A stretch of 64,000 nt of DNA, taken from Palsa-1248 sp963737835. GTDB taxonomy: Bacteria > Gemmatimonadota > Gemmatimonadetes > Gemmatimonadales > Gemmatimonadaceae. This document shows positions 8,820 through 17,861 of this stretch, piece after piece. Every line of letters starts with the position of its first letter. The first letter of the stretch is position 1. The position numbers and the translations under genes are program-made. The stretch spans positions 3,913,096 to 3,977,095 of the forward strand of contig CAVTUH010000001.1 in the NCBI GenBank assembly GCA_963737835.1. Reading direction: 5' to 3'. The notes below the pieces were generated by a model. The model was not told the DNA's origin, ran no database searches, and was given only the letters and a program-made list of their open reading frames with translations.

Positions 8820-9629
8820 TCATCGGCGCCCAGTCGACGGTCCATGCTCCGCGTAATGTGACGAACGGGCGGTGTCCATCGCCACCCGCATCTCTCGGAC
8901 TGCCTCACCCAACCCGACGAAGAGGGCACGACCCACGATCGAGTGCCCGATATTGAGCTCCTCGATCTCAGGGATCGCCGCGACCGGCCCCACATTGCGC
9001 ACAGTCAATCCGTGGCCGGCGTGCACGGACAGGCCGCATTCGCGGCCTGTCCGTGCGGCCGCCGCCAGGGCGTCCAGCTCGGCGGCACGCACGGCGCCGC
9101 CGCGCCGCGATGCTTCGGCGTACCGTCCAGTGTGCAACTCGACCGCTGCCACGCCGAGCTCCCCCGCGGCCGTGACCGCGCGGGCATCCGGATCGATGAA
9201 CAGGCTCACGCGGATTCCGGCAGCGTGGAGCTCGGCGATCGCGCGCTCGAGGCGCGGCCGGGACGCTCCGACGTCGAGTCCCCCCTCCGTCGTAATCTCT
9301 ACACGGCGTTCCGGGACGAAGGTTACCTGATACGGCCGGAGCCCGCGAGCGATCCGGATCATCTCGTCGGTCGCGGCCATCTCCAGGTTGAAGACGGTGC
9401 GGACCTCCCGCGCGAGGCGTTCCACATCGGCATCCTGTATGTGCCGGCGGTCTTCGCGAAGATGCGCGGTGATCCCATCCGCGCCTGCAGTCTCGCAGAG
9501 CGCCGCGGCCGCCACGGGATCCGGTTCGTCGGTCTTTCGCGCCTGGCGGACCGTCGCGACGTGATCGACGTTGATGTACAAACGCAAATGCTTGGCGCCA
9601 TTGGAGCGCGTCGAGCGGGTTGCTGCCAT
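8820..9629 (-). CDS. pdxJ: Pyridoxine 5'-phosphate synthase
   Basis: Condenses 3-amino-2-oxopropyl phosphate with 1-deoxyxylulose 5-phosphate in the DXP-dependent vitamin B6 pathway. 269 residues, a little longer than most because of a 15-residue N-terminal extension. Motifs: LYINVDHVATVRQAR, the GADGITAHLREDRRHIQD segment, and the C-terminal VHAGHGLTVRNVG and ELNIGHSIVGRALFVGL phosphate-binding loops. The start at 9629 lies close to the start of a divergent lipoprotein gene, so the two promoters share about 50 bases. Confidence 0.96.
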   Translation of the reverse strand: MAATRSTRSNGAKHLRLYINVDHVATVRQARKTDEPDPVAAAALCETAGADGITAHLREDRRHIQDADVERLAREVRTVFNLEMAATDEMIRIARGLRPYQVTFVPERRVEITTEGGLDVGASRPRLERAIAELHAAGIRVSLFIDPDARAVTAAGELGVAAVELHTGRYAEASRRGGAVRAAELDALAAAARTGRECGLSVHAGHGLTVRNVGPVAAIPEIEELNIGHSIVGRALFVGLGEAVREMRVAMDTARSSHYAEHGPSTGRR

Positions 9630-9679
9630 TTGCTCCTCCTGCTAGCTTCGCCCCGTCCCATCGAGCGAGTGATTTCAAC

Positions 9680-10144
9680 GTGCGATGTAGATTAGCGTCT
9701 CTCGTGACCATCGGTGTGGCCGTGGCGATTGCCGCGTGCCATTCGACATCGACGACGCCGACGCCGGATCTGGCTGGGGCGCCGACCGCGCGCGGCGCGG
9801 TGGAGCGGTTCCTCGCCGCCGTACGCGCGCAGGACCTCCAAGCGATGGGTCTCGTGTGGGGCACCAAGAAGGGCCCGGCGCGCGAAACGGTCCCTCGGGA
9901 AGACATCGAGAAGAGCGAGGTGATCATGGCGCAGTGTCTCGCCAACGACTCGGCGCGATTTCTCGACGAGAACGCCTCGCCCAATGGCGACCGCCAAGTC
10001 CGATTCATTCTGCACAACGGGCCAATCACACGGACGACGCTCTTCACCACCCAGGAAAGCCCCGAGGAGCGGTGGTACGTCAAGGAGATCGATCTGCGCG
10101 ATGTCCACTCGTGCACCGTGAACGCTGGTCAGCCTGTCCACTGA
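9680..10144 (+). CDS. Hypothetical lipoprotein
   Basis: 154 residues from GTG 9680. The N-terminus RCRLASLVTIGVAVAIAAC is a lipoprotein signal with the lipobox AIAAC, followed by a short Thr/Pro linker and a small soluble domain (GAVERFLAAVRAQDLQAMGLVWG...EERWYVKEIDL), which resembles the NTF2-like/DUF4878 style of periplasmic domain by layout only. No catalytic residues can be named. The upstream ATG at 9620 is open in frame but would overlap the divergent pdxJ and would place the signal peptide internally. Confidence 0.7.
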   Translation: MRCRLASLVTIGVAVAIAACHSTSTTPTPDLAGAPTARGAVERFLAAVRAQDLQAMGLVWGTKKGPARETVPREDIEKSEVIMAQCLANDSARFLDENASPNGDRQVRFILHNGPITRTTLFTTQESPEERWYVKEIDLRDVHSCTVNAGQPVH

Positions 10145-10181
10145 CCGTTCGGGCGATGGAACTGACGGGGCGCGTGCCGGA

Positions 10182-10604
10182 TTAGTCTTCTGTCAGTTCG
10201 AGTAAGACGCCGGCTGTGGCGCTGGGATGAATGAATGCAATGCGCTTTCCCTCTGCGCCGGTGCGCGGCACTTCGTCGATGAGACGTATGCCGGCAGATC
10301 GGCAGCGATCGAGTGCCGCATCGAGATCAGGTACCACGAAACACACATGATGCAGCCCCGGACCGCGTCGGGCGACGAATTTTCCGATAGGGGTGTCGGC
10401 AGCGACTGGCTCGAGCAACTCGATCAGCGCGTCGCCGGCTGCCAGTCCCGCGATGCGCGCGCCGTCGGCGTCGTCGAGGGGTACGATCGGAAGCCCGAGG
10501 ACATCGCGGAAGAAGGGGAGCGCGTCACCGAGGGTACGAACGGCGATCCCGATATGCGCGATGCGGACCGCCGCGTCAGGAGACGGCTGGGAACTATGAG
10601 GCAT
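10182..10604 (-). CDS. mce: Methylmalonyl-CoA epimerase (VOC family)
   Basis: Interconverts the 2R and 2S forms of methylmalonyl-CoA in propionate/odd-chain metabolism. About 140 residues from the ATG at 10604 (MPHSSQ), after which the family N-terminus RIAHIGIAVRTLGDALPFF follows at once; an in-frame ATG at 10670 would add 22 residues without family support. Metal ligands expected for the VOC fold are the His of AHIGIAV, the Gln/Glu in LIELLEP, the His of GLHHVCF and the Glu of LLELTED. The glyoxalase-like fold with paired beta-alpha-beta-beta-beta units is evident. Stands alone between convergent and divergent neighbours. Confidence 0.88.
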   Translation of the reverse strand: MPHSSQPSPDAAVRIAHIGIAVRTLGDALPFFRDVLGLPIVPLDDADGARIAGLAAGDALIELLEPVAADTPIGKFVARRGPGLHHVCFVVPDLDAALDRCRSAGIRLIDEVPRTGAEGKRIAFIHPSATAGVLLELTED

Positions 10605-10739
10605 GACGAAGAAGGGACGAGGCTTTATCACACCGAAGTTAACGCCCCCGCTGGCTTGCGTCTGTGGCACGCCGGACGTCCGCCGTCAGCGGAGGTTTGA
10701 CTCGTACACCAGCGCGAAGCGCGCGCAGGGAGAACAGCA

Positions 10740-11102
10740 ATGACCAAGGCACGTGCAGTAAGTGACAGTGATTTCGCGGCCGAGATCGAGCAGCATCCCG
10801 GCTTGGCCGTCGTGGACTTCTGGGCCACGTGGTGCGGCCCGTGCCGGATGATCGCTCCGGTACTGGAGCAGCTCGCGGCCGAGTACGAAGGCAAGGCAAA
10901 GGTGGCCAAGGTCGACGTCGATTCGAACCAGGCCACGGCGACGCGGTTCAACGTGCGGTCCATCCCGACGATTCTGTTTTTCAAGGATGGCAAGCTCGTC
11001 GACCAGGTGATCGGCGCCGTCCCGCGCCCGCATTCTCGAGCGGAAGTTCAAGGAACACCTAGGCGTTCCGTCGGCGGCGTAGGCCGCCGACCGAACGCCT
11101 AG
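10740..11102 (+). CDS. trxA: Thioredoxin with frameshifted C-terminus
   Basis: Residues 1-97 are a canonical thioredoxin: WCGPC at 31-35, FWATWCGPCRMIAPVLEQL, the cis-Pro segment RSIPTILFF and GKLVDQVIGAVP. After about base 11025 the conserved last helix is not in this frame; the frame one base later reads ILERKFKEHLGVPSAA and stops at 11080-11082, exactly where a thioredoxin should end. The frame listed instead ends at 11102 with an unrelated tail. A single extra base between about 11022 and 11035 explains this, either as an assembly error or a real mutation. The core fold and active site are intact, reducing protein disulfides in the cytosol. Confidence 0.88.
   Translation: MTKARAVSDSDFAAEIEQHPGLAVVDFWATWCGPCRMIAPVLEQLAAEYEGKAKVAKVDVDSNQATATRFNVRSIPTILFFKDGKLVDQVIGAVPRPHSRAEVQGTPRRSVGGVGRRPNA
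11059..11102 (+). terminator. 20-bp hairpin overlapping the trxA stop
   Basis: Arms 11059-11078 and 11083-11102 pair at 19 of 20 positions around a four-base loop that contains the expected TAG stop. There is no T-run after it; a purine-rich heptamer repeat follows directly. It is probably the trxA transcription terminator or mRNA 3-prime stabiliser. Confidence 0.65.
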
Positions 11103-11214
11103 AGAGGAGAGAGGGGAAAGGAGAGAGGAGAGTTACAGGGCGCCAACGCGCATTGGCAGGCGCCCGCAGATTTGGACACCTTCCCTCCTTTCTCGTCTCT
11201 CCTTTCTCCTTTCT
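11101..11214. repeat. Inverted heptamer repeat (AGAGAGG type) around a hairpin
   Basis: A purine arm at 11101-11132 made of 7-mers (AGAGAGG, AGAGAGG, GGAAAGG, AGAGAGG) and a pyrimidine arm at 11179-11214 built of the complementary 7-mers flank a small hairpin (GGGCGCC at 11138-11144 with GGCGCCC at 11159-11165). The whole spans the trxA-rsmI gap. Its pyrimidine arm ends just before the rsmI start and contains no obvious ribosome binding site. Confidence 0.75.
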
Positions 11215-11232
11215 AGCGTCCGAAGGACGCTC

Positions 11233-12072
11233 ATGGCTCTGTACGTCGTCAGCACGCCGATCGGGAACCTGGGCGACATGACCTTTCGCGGAGTCGAGGT
11301 GCTTCGGCAGGTCTCGCTCATCCTAGCGGAGGACACTCGTCGGGCGCGCACGCTGCTGACCCGGTTCGACATCGCGACCCCGACGGCCGCGTATCACGAG
11401 CACAACGAGGCGGCCACCAGTCCCCGGTTTGTCGCTCGGATGGTGGCCGGTGAAGACCTGGCGCTGGTCAGTGATGCCGGCACGCCGCTCTTGTCGGATC
11501 CCGGCGGCCGGCTCGTGCGGGCCGCGCTCGATGCTGGGGTCCGCGTGATCCCGATCCCAGGCGCGTCCGCACTCCTTGCCGCGCTCGTGGCGTCGGGCCT
11601 GGTCGGCGATCGTTTCACCTTCTTCGGGTTCGCGCCACGTCGCCTCACCGACCGCAGCGCAACGATGTCCGACATAGCTCAGCTGCCGCACGTGGCCGTG
11701 CTCTACGAGGCTCCGAATCGGACCGCATTGACGCTCGCGGCGTTAGCTGATGCCGGAGCAGGGGGACGGCAGGCGGCGGTGGCGCGAGAGTTGACCAAGG
11801 TCTATGAAGAGGTTCGGAGGGGAACAGTTGCCGACCTTGCTGCGTATTACGGCAGCACCCCGCCGCGCGGCGAGGTCGTGATCGTCATTGAGGGACGGGC
11901 CGACACACCATTCGATGAGGGCGCCTGGCGGGCTCGCGCCGATGCGCTGCGGGCAGCAGGTACACCGCCCCGCGAAATCGCGACGGCCCTCATGCACGAG
12001 GAAGGGGTGCCACGAAATCTGGCGTATCGGTTGGCGCACGAGCCCGGCCGGGAATCGACAGACGCCGAGTGA
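11233..12072 (+). CDS. rsmI: 16S rRNA (cytidine1402-2'-O)-methyltransferase
   Basis: SAM-dependent enzyme that 2'-O-methylates C1402 in the decoding centre of 16S rRNA. 279 residues. Tetrapyrrole-methylase fold motifs are clear: LYVVSTPIGNLGDMTFRG at the N-terminus, LILAEDTRRARTLL, LVSDAGTPLLSDPG (SAM site) and FTFFGFAPRR. The C-terminus has the RsmI helical segment EIATALMHEEGVPRNLAYRLA. Start ATG 11233 gives the invariant N-terminus. A DUF4159 gene follows 13 bases later on the same strand. Confidence 0.96.
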   Translation: MALYVVSTPIGNLGDMTFRGVEVLRQVSLILAEDTRRARTLLTRFDIATPTAAYHEHNEAATSPRFVARMVAGEDLALVSDAGTPLLSDPGGRLVRAALDAGVRVIPIPGASALLAALVASGLVGDRFTFFGFAPRRLTDRSATMSDIAQLPHVAVLYEAPNRTALTLAALADAGAGGRQAAVARELTKVYEEVRRGTVADLAAYYGSTPPRGEVVIVIEGRADTPFDEGAWRARADALRAAGTPPREIATALMHEEGVPRNLAYRLAHEPGRESTDAE

Positions 12073-12085
12073 GGGAGGACGCGTG

Positions 12086-12877
12086 GTGAAGTTCGTTCCG
12101 TTCCTGGTGATCGTTGGACTTGCCGCTGGGGTGTCCGACCCGGGGCCGCAGGCCGCGGCGGCCCGAGGGCCCGCACGCTCGGTTGCGCCGATGGTCGCGG
12201 GGCTGCGCGCTTCACACGCTGCCGTCGCCTCGTCCGAAATTGGCACCACGCGGTCCGACCGGCAGGCATCGCCCCAACTGGCGATCGCGCGCCTGCAGTA
12301 CGACGGAGGTGGTGACTGGTACGCGAATCCGTCCAGCATCCCCAATCTCATCGCCGCAATCAATGAGCGCACGACGCTGAAGGTCGACCCCACTGAAGCG
12401 CGCGTGAGCTTGATGGACGATCGCCTGTTCGATTATCCGTTTCTGCACGCGACCGGCCACGGCAACATTCATTTCAGTGACGCCGAGATCCAGCGGCTGA
12501 GGGACTACCTGGCTCAGGGCGGTTTCCTGCACGTGGACGACAATTACGGCTTGGATCCCAGCTTTCGGCGTGAGATCGCGCGGGTGTATCCCGACCGGCC
12601 GCTTGTGGACGTCCCCCTCAGCCACCCCATCTACCATATCGTCTACGACTTCCCCCGGGGCATTCCCAAGATTCACTTGCACGACGGGTTGCCGGCGCGA
12701 GGATTCGGCATCTTCCTGGGGGATCGGCTCGTCGTGTACTACAGCTTCTCTTCGGACCTCGGCAATGGGTGGGAGGACGTCGGTACGTACGACGACCCGC
12801 CCGCCTTGCACGAGGCAGCACTCAAGATGGGTGTGAACCTGTTTGTCTACGCGGTGACGAGTCGTCCTGCGGCGTAG
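12086..12877 (+). CDS. DUF4159 domain protein, exported
   Basis: About 263 residues. Start GTG 12086 chosen because GGAGG lies seven bases upstream; GTG 12083 is adjacent and in frame. The N-terminus KFVPFLVIVGLAAGVS is a signal peptide or anchor. The DUF4159 domain occupies most of the rest: LAIARLQYDGGGDWYANPSSIPNL, the central GNIHFSDAEIQRLRDYLAQGGFLHVDDNYG and DVPLSHPIYHIVYDFPRG. DUF4159 has a glutamine-amidotransferase-like Rossmann fold in aerotolerance (Bat-type) loci, function unknown. Next comes the DUF4175 protein, a common partner in the same kind of locus. Confidence 0.82.
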   Translation: MKFVPFLVIVGLAAGVSDPGPQAAAARGPARSVAPMVAGLRASHAAVASSEIGTTRSDRQASPQLAIARLQYDGGGDWYANPSSIPNLIAAINERTTLKVDPTEARVSLMDDRLFDYPFLHATGHGNIHFSDAEIQRLRDYLAQGGFLHVDDNYGLDPSFRREIARVYPDRPLVDVPLSHPIYHIVYDFPRGIPKIHLHDGLPARGFGIFLGDRLVVYYSFSSDLGNGWEDVGTYDDPPALHEAALKMGVNLFVYAVTSRPAA

Positions 12878-12931
12878 GCCACGACTGACGGCGTGCGGTC
12901 GGACCCGGCACGCGGAGGTTAGCTTAAGTCC

Positions 12932-15900
12932 GTGACGGTAGTCGAGTTAGTCGCGCGCGAGCGAGCACGGCTTGGCCGCATCCTCACGGTCTGGGGCGGC
13001 GGCCTCGTGCTCGCCGTCGCCACGGCTGTCCTCGCCATCGCGGCGCTCTCGTTGGGCAGCGGACGGTGGATGTCGCTCCCGGCCGCGGTGCCGTTTGTTG
13101 CTTGGGCCCTGGCTGGCGCCGCCGCGGCCGGTTTGGTGCTGTTCACGATTCATCGCCTTCGGCAAGATGCCTCGACCGCACAAGTGGCCGCGGCGATCGA
13201 AGGCGAGCGCCGCTTGCGCCTGGGTGCTCTGCGCGGGGCGCTCGAGGTCGCTCACACCGGGGCCCTTGGGCGCCGCGGCGCCCGCGACCTTGCGGCGCGC
13301 CTCCAAGCTACCGCGCCGCGACGCGGCGGCGCTCTGGCGCCGCATCTGCAACAGACGACGAGGCGACGCGCCCTCGTCGGCCTAGCCATCGCGGCTCTCG
13401 GCCTCGCGAGTCTGGCCGCTGCCGCGATCCGCGAACCGGACGGCTGGGACGTTGTGATCCATCCGATTGCGGCCTGGCGCGGGACCCTGCTCCCGGCACT
13501 GCATGTCCAAGCGCCGCGCAATGTGCCGCGCGGTCACGAAGCGCGGGTGCACATCCTCGCGGAAGGGCGGAGTCGGCTGCGCGTGTCAACGCGAGCGACT
13601 GGAGCGTCGTGGACGTACGGCTGGTATCCTGTCGTGCGCGGGCATGTCGATTTGAGCACCGGCCCGGTCGCGGCCGAGATGCTGGTGGTCGCCACCGACG
13701 GCCGCGCGACGAGCGACACGGTCGTGGTCAGGGCCAGCGATCGTCCATTTGTCGGCGGATTGGCGTTGCGAGCGGTTTACCCGACTTACCTGCATCGGCC
13801 GGATGAGCCGCTCGCAGCCGGCGAGGTCGCGCGCGTCCCTCGGGGCACGCGGATCGAGATCGTTGGGGAGGCGTCCGCCGCGCTGGCGAGCGTTGCGCTG
13901 GTGCGGGGCCGCGACTCGGCGGTCTTGCAGCCGAACGGCCGTCACTTCACGGGGCACTTGCTTGCCGAGCTGCCTGGGGGTCAGTGGACGTGGCACGCTG
14001 CGGCGGAATCCGGACCCATCGCTGACGTGCCGCCGGCGCTCGACGTCAATGTGATCCCCGACTCTGCGCCCCACGTCGAGATCGTCGGTCCGTCGCACGA
14101 TACGACCATTACGATCGGTGACCGCGTTCCGGTGGCGATTGCGGCCTCGGACGATCACGCGCTCGCACTGGTACAGCTGCGCAGCTGGCGCACGAGTGCC
14201 TCTGGTGAGGCGCTCCCGCCGGTCGTGCAGCCGGTGATCGATAGCGCGGTCGCGCAGTGGTCGGGAATCGTGGCGCTCGATCTCACGGGTCGCGGCCTGC
14301 AACCCGGCGACGCCATCCATATCGTCGCCGAAGCGACCGACGGCTCCCCCTGGCATCAGACGTCGGCCAGCCAGGAGCGACTCCTCCGGGTGCCGTCGTT
14401 GAGCGAAGAACGCGTCATCGCCCGCACGTCGGCCGACTCCGCCGTGTCTGCGGCGACGGCGACGGCTGCGGCCGAGCGACAACTCGAGCAACGGACAGAG
14501 GAAGCTTCGCGCGCTCGGGGAGCGAGGAGTGGCGGGACCAACGGCACCTCCTCAGCCTCGTCCCCGGCGCACACCGCCATGTCCTACGAGACCGCGGAAC
14601 GCGCCAAGGCTCTGGCCAACCAGCAGCGCGACCTCGCCAACAGAGTCCAGCAACTGCAGCGCCAGACGCAGCAGCTCGAGCGTCAGCTCAAGCAAGCCGG
14701 CGCGCTAGACAGCGCGCTCGCCGCCGAGCTGCATCAAGCGCAGCAACTCCTCAACGACGCGCTCACTCCCGAGTTACGGGACCAACTCTCGAAGCTGGAC
14801 CAGAGCGCAGACTCGCTCCGCAGTGGTGACACGCGACAGTCGCTCGAGCAGTTGGCGCAGCAAGAGCAGCAGATGCGCGCGCAATTGGACCGGAGCGTCG
14901 ACATCCTCAAGCGCGCGGCGCTCGAGGGCGCCATGCAAACGTTGCACGACGAAGCGCGTGACATCGCCAAGGAGGAGCACGCACGGGCTGAGTCCCGTCC
15001 GAATACGCCGCCACCGAACGCTGCGGCACAGGCGGCACAGGCGGCCGCACGGGCCCGCGCGGACTCTGAGACCTTGGCGAAGGCGCGCTCCGACAGCGCG
15101 CGCACCGGCACGACGGCTTCCCGCGACGGTCGACTCCGGCCGGGGCAACAGCCGCAGCAGCAGGCGAATGGCGGGTCCCCATCGCCCGACCCGACCCGCC
15201 AGGATAGCGCTCGTCCGCAGGACCCGTCGCAGTCTCGTCCCTCGCCCGCCGCTGGGCAGCGATCGACTGATGAACAACTCGCGGAGCGATCGCGCACGCT
15301 GTCGAAGGACGTCGATCAGCTGTCGCACCGGCTTGCAGACCAGCAGGCACAATCGGGCGCGCAGCAGGTCGGCGCAGCGCGTCAGCACGTCGACTCGTCG
15401 GCGCAGGACATGTCGCAGCGCCAGACCTCGAGTGCGGCGAGTCAGATGGATCGGGCGGCGCAGCAACTGGCGCAGGCTCGCCAGTCACAGATTCAGGATT
15501 GGAAGAATGCGCTGACGCAACAGCTCGATCAGTCGATCCAGGAGACGATGCAGCTTGCGCGTCAGGAGAGCCAACTGGCGCAGCAGGCGCAGGGGGCACA
15601 ACAGCAGTCAGAGCGGAAGGCCGTGCAGGCGGGACAGAGTGCCGTGCAACAAGGTGCCGAGCGCACCGCCGACCGGCTGCAGAAAGCGAGCAAACAAAGC
15701 GCGCTTGTGTCCGGGAATTCCCAGCGTGCGCTGGGCGCGGCGCGCACGCAGGTGCAGAACGCCACGAAACAGGCCGAGCAACAGTTGGCATTTGGCGCTA
15801 CGGCCAACCAGTCGGGCTCGTCGAGCGGCGACCAGTCCGGCAACAATGGGCAGACCGCGGCCTCAATGCGCGCCGCTGCGGATGCGCTCAATCAGGCCGC

Positions 15901-16489
15901 GGCCGCGATGATGCAGGATCGCGAGCGTGCCGCCTCTGCGACCTCGGCGTCGGGGCTTCCAGAGATGCTGCAAGAGATGCAGCAGTTGGCGAAGGCCCAG
16001 GCCTCGATCAACGCGCAGGCGCAAGGTCTGGCGATGAGTCCCGGCGGTCACAATCCGGGCGGCGGTGTCAATCCAAATGCGCGTGGCGTTGCCGAGGGCG
16101 AGCGCAAGCTGGCTGATGCACTCGACCGTCTCGGGGACGATGATGTCAACGGCCGCGCGCAGGGCCTCGCGAATGAAGCCCATCAGATCGCCGACGCCCT
16201 TGCGCGGTCCGGGATCGATCAACAAACGCTGATTCGCCAGGAGCGGCTGTATCACCGGCTTCTGGATGCCGGCTTCACACTCGAGCAGGATGAGCGTGAC
16301 AGCACGGGCAAGCGCGTGTCACAGTCGGCGACGGGGAAGGAGCAGTTCACACCGCCGGACGTCGCGGTTGACGGTCGGCCAGCGACGCGCTTCCAGCAGC
16401 CGTCGTGGTCGGAGCTGCGCGGCCTCTCGTCGGACGAGCGGCAGCTCGTGCTCGAGTATTTCAAGCGGATCAATGCGCAGTCGCCATAG
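12932..16489 (+). CDS. Large membrane-anchored DUF4175-family coiled-coil protein
   Basis: 1,185 residues from GTG 12932. Two TM helices near the N-terminus (residues about 22-42 and 48-72), a third near 145-170, then a periplasmic Ig-like/beta region (GWDVVIHPIAAWRGTLLPAL onwards) and, from about residue 500 to 1100, an extremely Gln/Ala/Ser-rich segment predicted as long coiled coil (QQRDLANRVQQLQRQTQQLE style). The C-terminus (ALDRLGDDDVNGRAQGLANEAHQIADALARSG...) is conserved in DUF4175 proteins. Function unknown; with DUF4159 it belongs to loci that in other bacteria also carry MoxR and DUF58 proteins, which are not present here. The gene's end overlaps the next start by 17 bases. Confidence 0.8.
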   Translation: MTVVELVARERARLGRILTVWGGGLVLAVATAVLAIAALSLGSGRWMSLPAAVPFVAWALAGAAAAGLVLFTIHRLRQDASTAQVAAAIEGERRLRLGALRGALEVAHTGALGRRGARDLAARLQATAPRRGGALAPHLQQTTRRRALVGLAIAALGLASLAAAAIREPDGWDVVIHPIAAWRGTLLPALHVQAPRNVPRGHEARVHILAEGRSRLRVSTRATGASWTYGWYPVVRGHVDLSTGPVAAEMLVVATDGRATSDTVVVRASDRPFVGGLALRAVYPTYLHRPDEPLAAGEVARVPRGTRIEIVGEASAALASVALVRGRDSAVLQPNGRHFTGHLLAELPGGQWTWHAAAESGPIADVPPALDVNVIPDSAPHVEIVGPSHDTTITIGDRVPVAIAASDDHALALVQLRSWRTSASGEALPPVVQPVIDSAVAQWSGIVALDLTGRGLQPGDAIHIVAEATDGSPWHQTSASQERLLRVPSLSEERVIARTSADSAVSAATATAAAERQLEQRTEEASRARGARSGGTNGTSSASSPAHTAMSYETAERAKALANQQRDLANRVQQLQRQTQQLERQLKQAGALDSALAAELHQAQQLLNDALTPELRDQLSKLDQSADSLRSGDTRQSLEQLAQQEQQMRAQLDRSVDILKRAALEGAMQTLHDEARDIAKEEHARAESRPNTPPPNAAAQAAQAAARARADSETLAKARSDSARTGTTASRDGRLRPGQQPQQQANGGSPSPDPTRQDSARPQDPSQSRPSPAAGQRSTDEQLAERSRTLSKDVDQLSHRLADQQAQSGAQQVGAARQHVDSSAQDMSQRQTSSAASQMDRAAQQLAQARQSQIQDWKNALTQQLDQSIQETMQLARQESQLAQQAQGAQQQSERKAVQAGQSAVQQGAERTADRLQKASKQSALVSGNSQRALGAARTQVQNATKQAEQQLAFGATANQSGSSSGDQSGNNGQTAASMRAAADALNQAAAAMMQDRERAASATSASGLPEMLQEMQQLAKAQASINAQAQGLAMSPGGHNPGGGVNPNARGVAEGERKLADALDRLGDDDVNGRAQGLANEAHQIADALARSGIDQQTLIRQERLYHRLLDAGFTLEQDERDSTGKRVSQSATGKEQFTPPDVAVDGRPATRFQQPSWSELRGLSSDERQLVLEYFKRINAQSP

Positions 16490-17861
16490 CAGCCGGGTAC
16501 CCGGTCACGGGTTCCGGGCGACACACATCGCGAGGGCTGGTGGCGGCTCGCCGTCGGCGGTTCTCGCCAGCTCGAACGCGTGCGCTGTTGTGTGGTTCGC
16601 TGCCGTTCTCCTCACATCCCTCGCGGCACCCGCGCCGTTGCCCGCGCAGGATCAAGTGCTCGACACGGCGTACGTGGCGGCCGAGGGTGGGGCGTGGGCG
16701 ACGTCGGCCAGGGCTTGGAGACGCGTGCTCGATCGGAACCAGAACTTGGCGGTCGCCGCGGCCTACACCCTCCGGGCCGCGCCCTCGGACGCGCGAGGCG
16801 GCATCGCGGCGGCGTTCATGACACCACCGATCTCCCCGGGGGCTCGTCGCGCGATGGCGCACCTGGAGCTCGGATGGGGAATGCCGCGCGAGGCCTGGTC
16901 GGCGTTGCAATCCCTTCCACCCAACGACTCGACTGCCCAGGCGTGGCTGGAGTTTGCGGATGCCGCGCGGGCCGCCGGTGCGCCAGCGGTCGCAAAGGAC
17001 GCGTATTCCGCCGCACTGACTGTCCATCCGAGCGCGGATGTGGCGGCGCACGGGGCGGCGGCCGCTTTGGCGGCGGGTGATGCCCCCATGGCGCTGTCGA
17101 TGATGCAGCGGGCGTCGCAGATGCCGGGCGCGACCGATTCGGCGACGATCGCGACGACGCTCTTGCCGCTCCGCATCAAGGTGCTCGCCCGACTCGGGCG
17201 GATGAGTGAGGCGGAATCGGCCGTGGCCCAGGAAGGGCACCTGCTGAGCGACGACGAGCGCGTGCGGGTCGAACGAGAGATCGCCTGGGGGTACGTACGG
17301 CTCGGCGATCTCGCGCACGCTCGTGCGGCCGCGACCACGTTCGGCCTCACGGACGATCCCGAGGTGAGCGGCTGGCTGGCCCTCTATGCCGGCGACCTGA
17401 AGTCTGCCCGCGATCACCTCAAGCATCCGTCGAACACCACCTCTGACGCTCTCACCGCACTGCTTCTCCTGTCGCGGACCGCCGTGGACAACGCGCCGAT
17501 CGTCGGCGAGGCGTTCGTCTCGCTTGCGCGCGGCGACACGGCGGGAGCGGCGGACCGGTTCGTCGCCGCGAGCAGCGTGGTGCGGGACGCGGCACCGCTG
17601 CTGCTGGCGACCGCTGCGCGACTCCATGCCGCCCAGCATCACGATGCACTCGCGATTCCGCTCTGGCGCACGGTCATCGAGCAGTACGCCAGCGCGCCGG
17701 AAGCGCCGGAAGCCGATCTGGAATGGGGGCGAGCGCTGCGGCGGAGCGCGGACAACGCGGGCGCGATTGCCCGCTGGGAGCACCTCATTCTCACCTATCC
17801 CGAAAGCGCGCTCGTGCCCATTGCGCGCCAGGAACTCGAGGCGGCAAAAGCCACTGTATGA
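16473..17861 (+). CDS. Exported tetratricopeptide-repeat protein
   Basis: About 462 residues with ATG 16473 inside the end of the DUF4175 gene. A hydrophobic export segment (VVWFAAVLLTSLAAPAPLPAQ) comes after a ~30-residue basic lead, then the protein is all helical with repeated A/L-rich pairs that fit TPR units (HLELGWGMPREAWSALQSLPP, LRRSADNAGAIARWEHLILTYPESALVPIARQEL in part). TPR proteins act as protein-binding scaffolds; here it is likely periplasmic and works with the DUF4159/DUF4175 proteins encoded just before, given the overlap. The exact start is uncertain, as codons further downstream would also retain the export segment. Confidence 0.75.
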   Translation: MRSRHSSRVPGHGFRATHIARAGGGSPSAVLASSNACAVVWFAAVLLTSLAAPAPLPAQDQVLDTAYVAAEGGAWATSARAWRRVLDRNQNLAVAAAYTLRAAPSDARGGIAAAFMTPPISPGARRAMAHLELGWGMPREAWSALQSLPPNDSTAQAWLEFADAARAAGAPAVAKDAYSAALTVHPSADVAAHGAAAALAAGDAPMALSMMQRASQMPGATDSATIATTLLPLRIKVLARLGRMSEAESAVAQEGHLLSDDERVRVEREIAWGYVRLGDLAHARAAATTFGLTDDPEVSGWLALYAGDLKSARDHLKHPSNTTSDALTALLLLSRTAVDNAPIVGEAFVSLARGDTAGAADRFVAASSVVRDAAPLLLATAARLHAAQHHDALAIPLWRTVIEQYASAPEAPEADLEWGRALRRSADNAGAIARWEHLILTYPESALVPIARQELEAAKATV

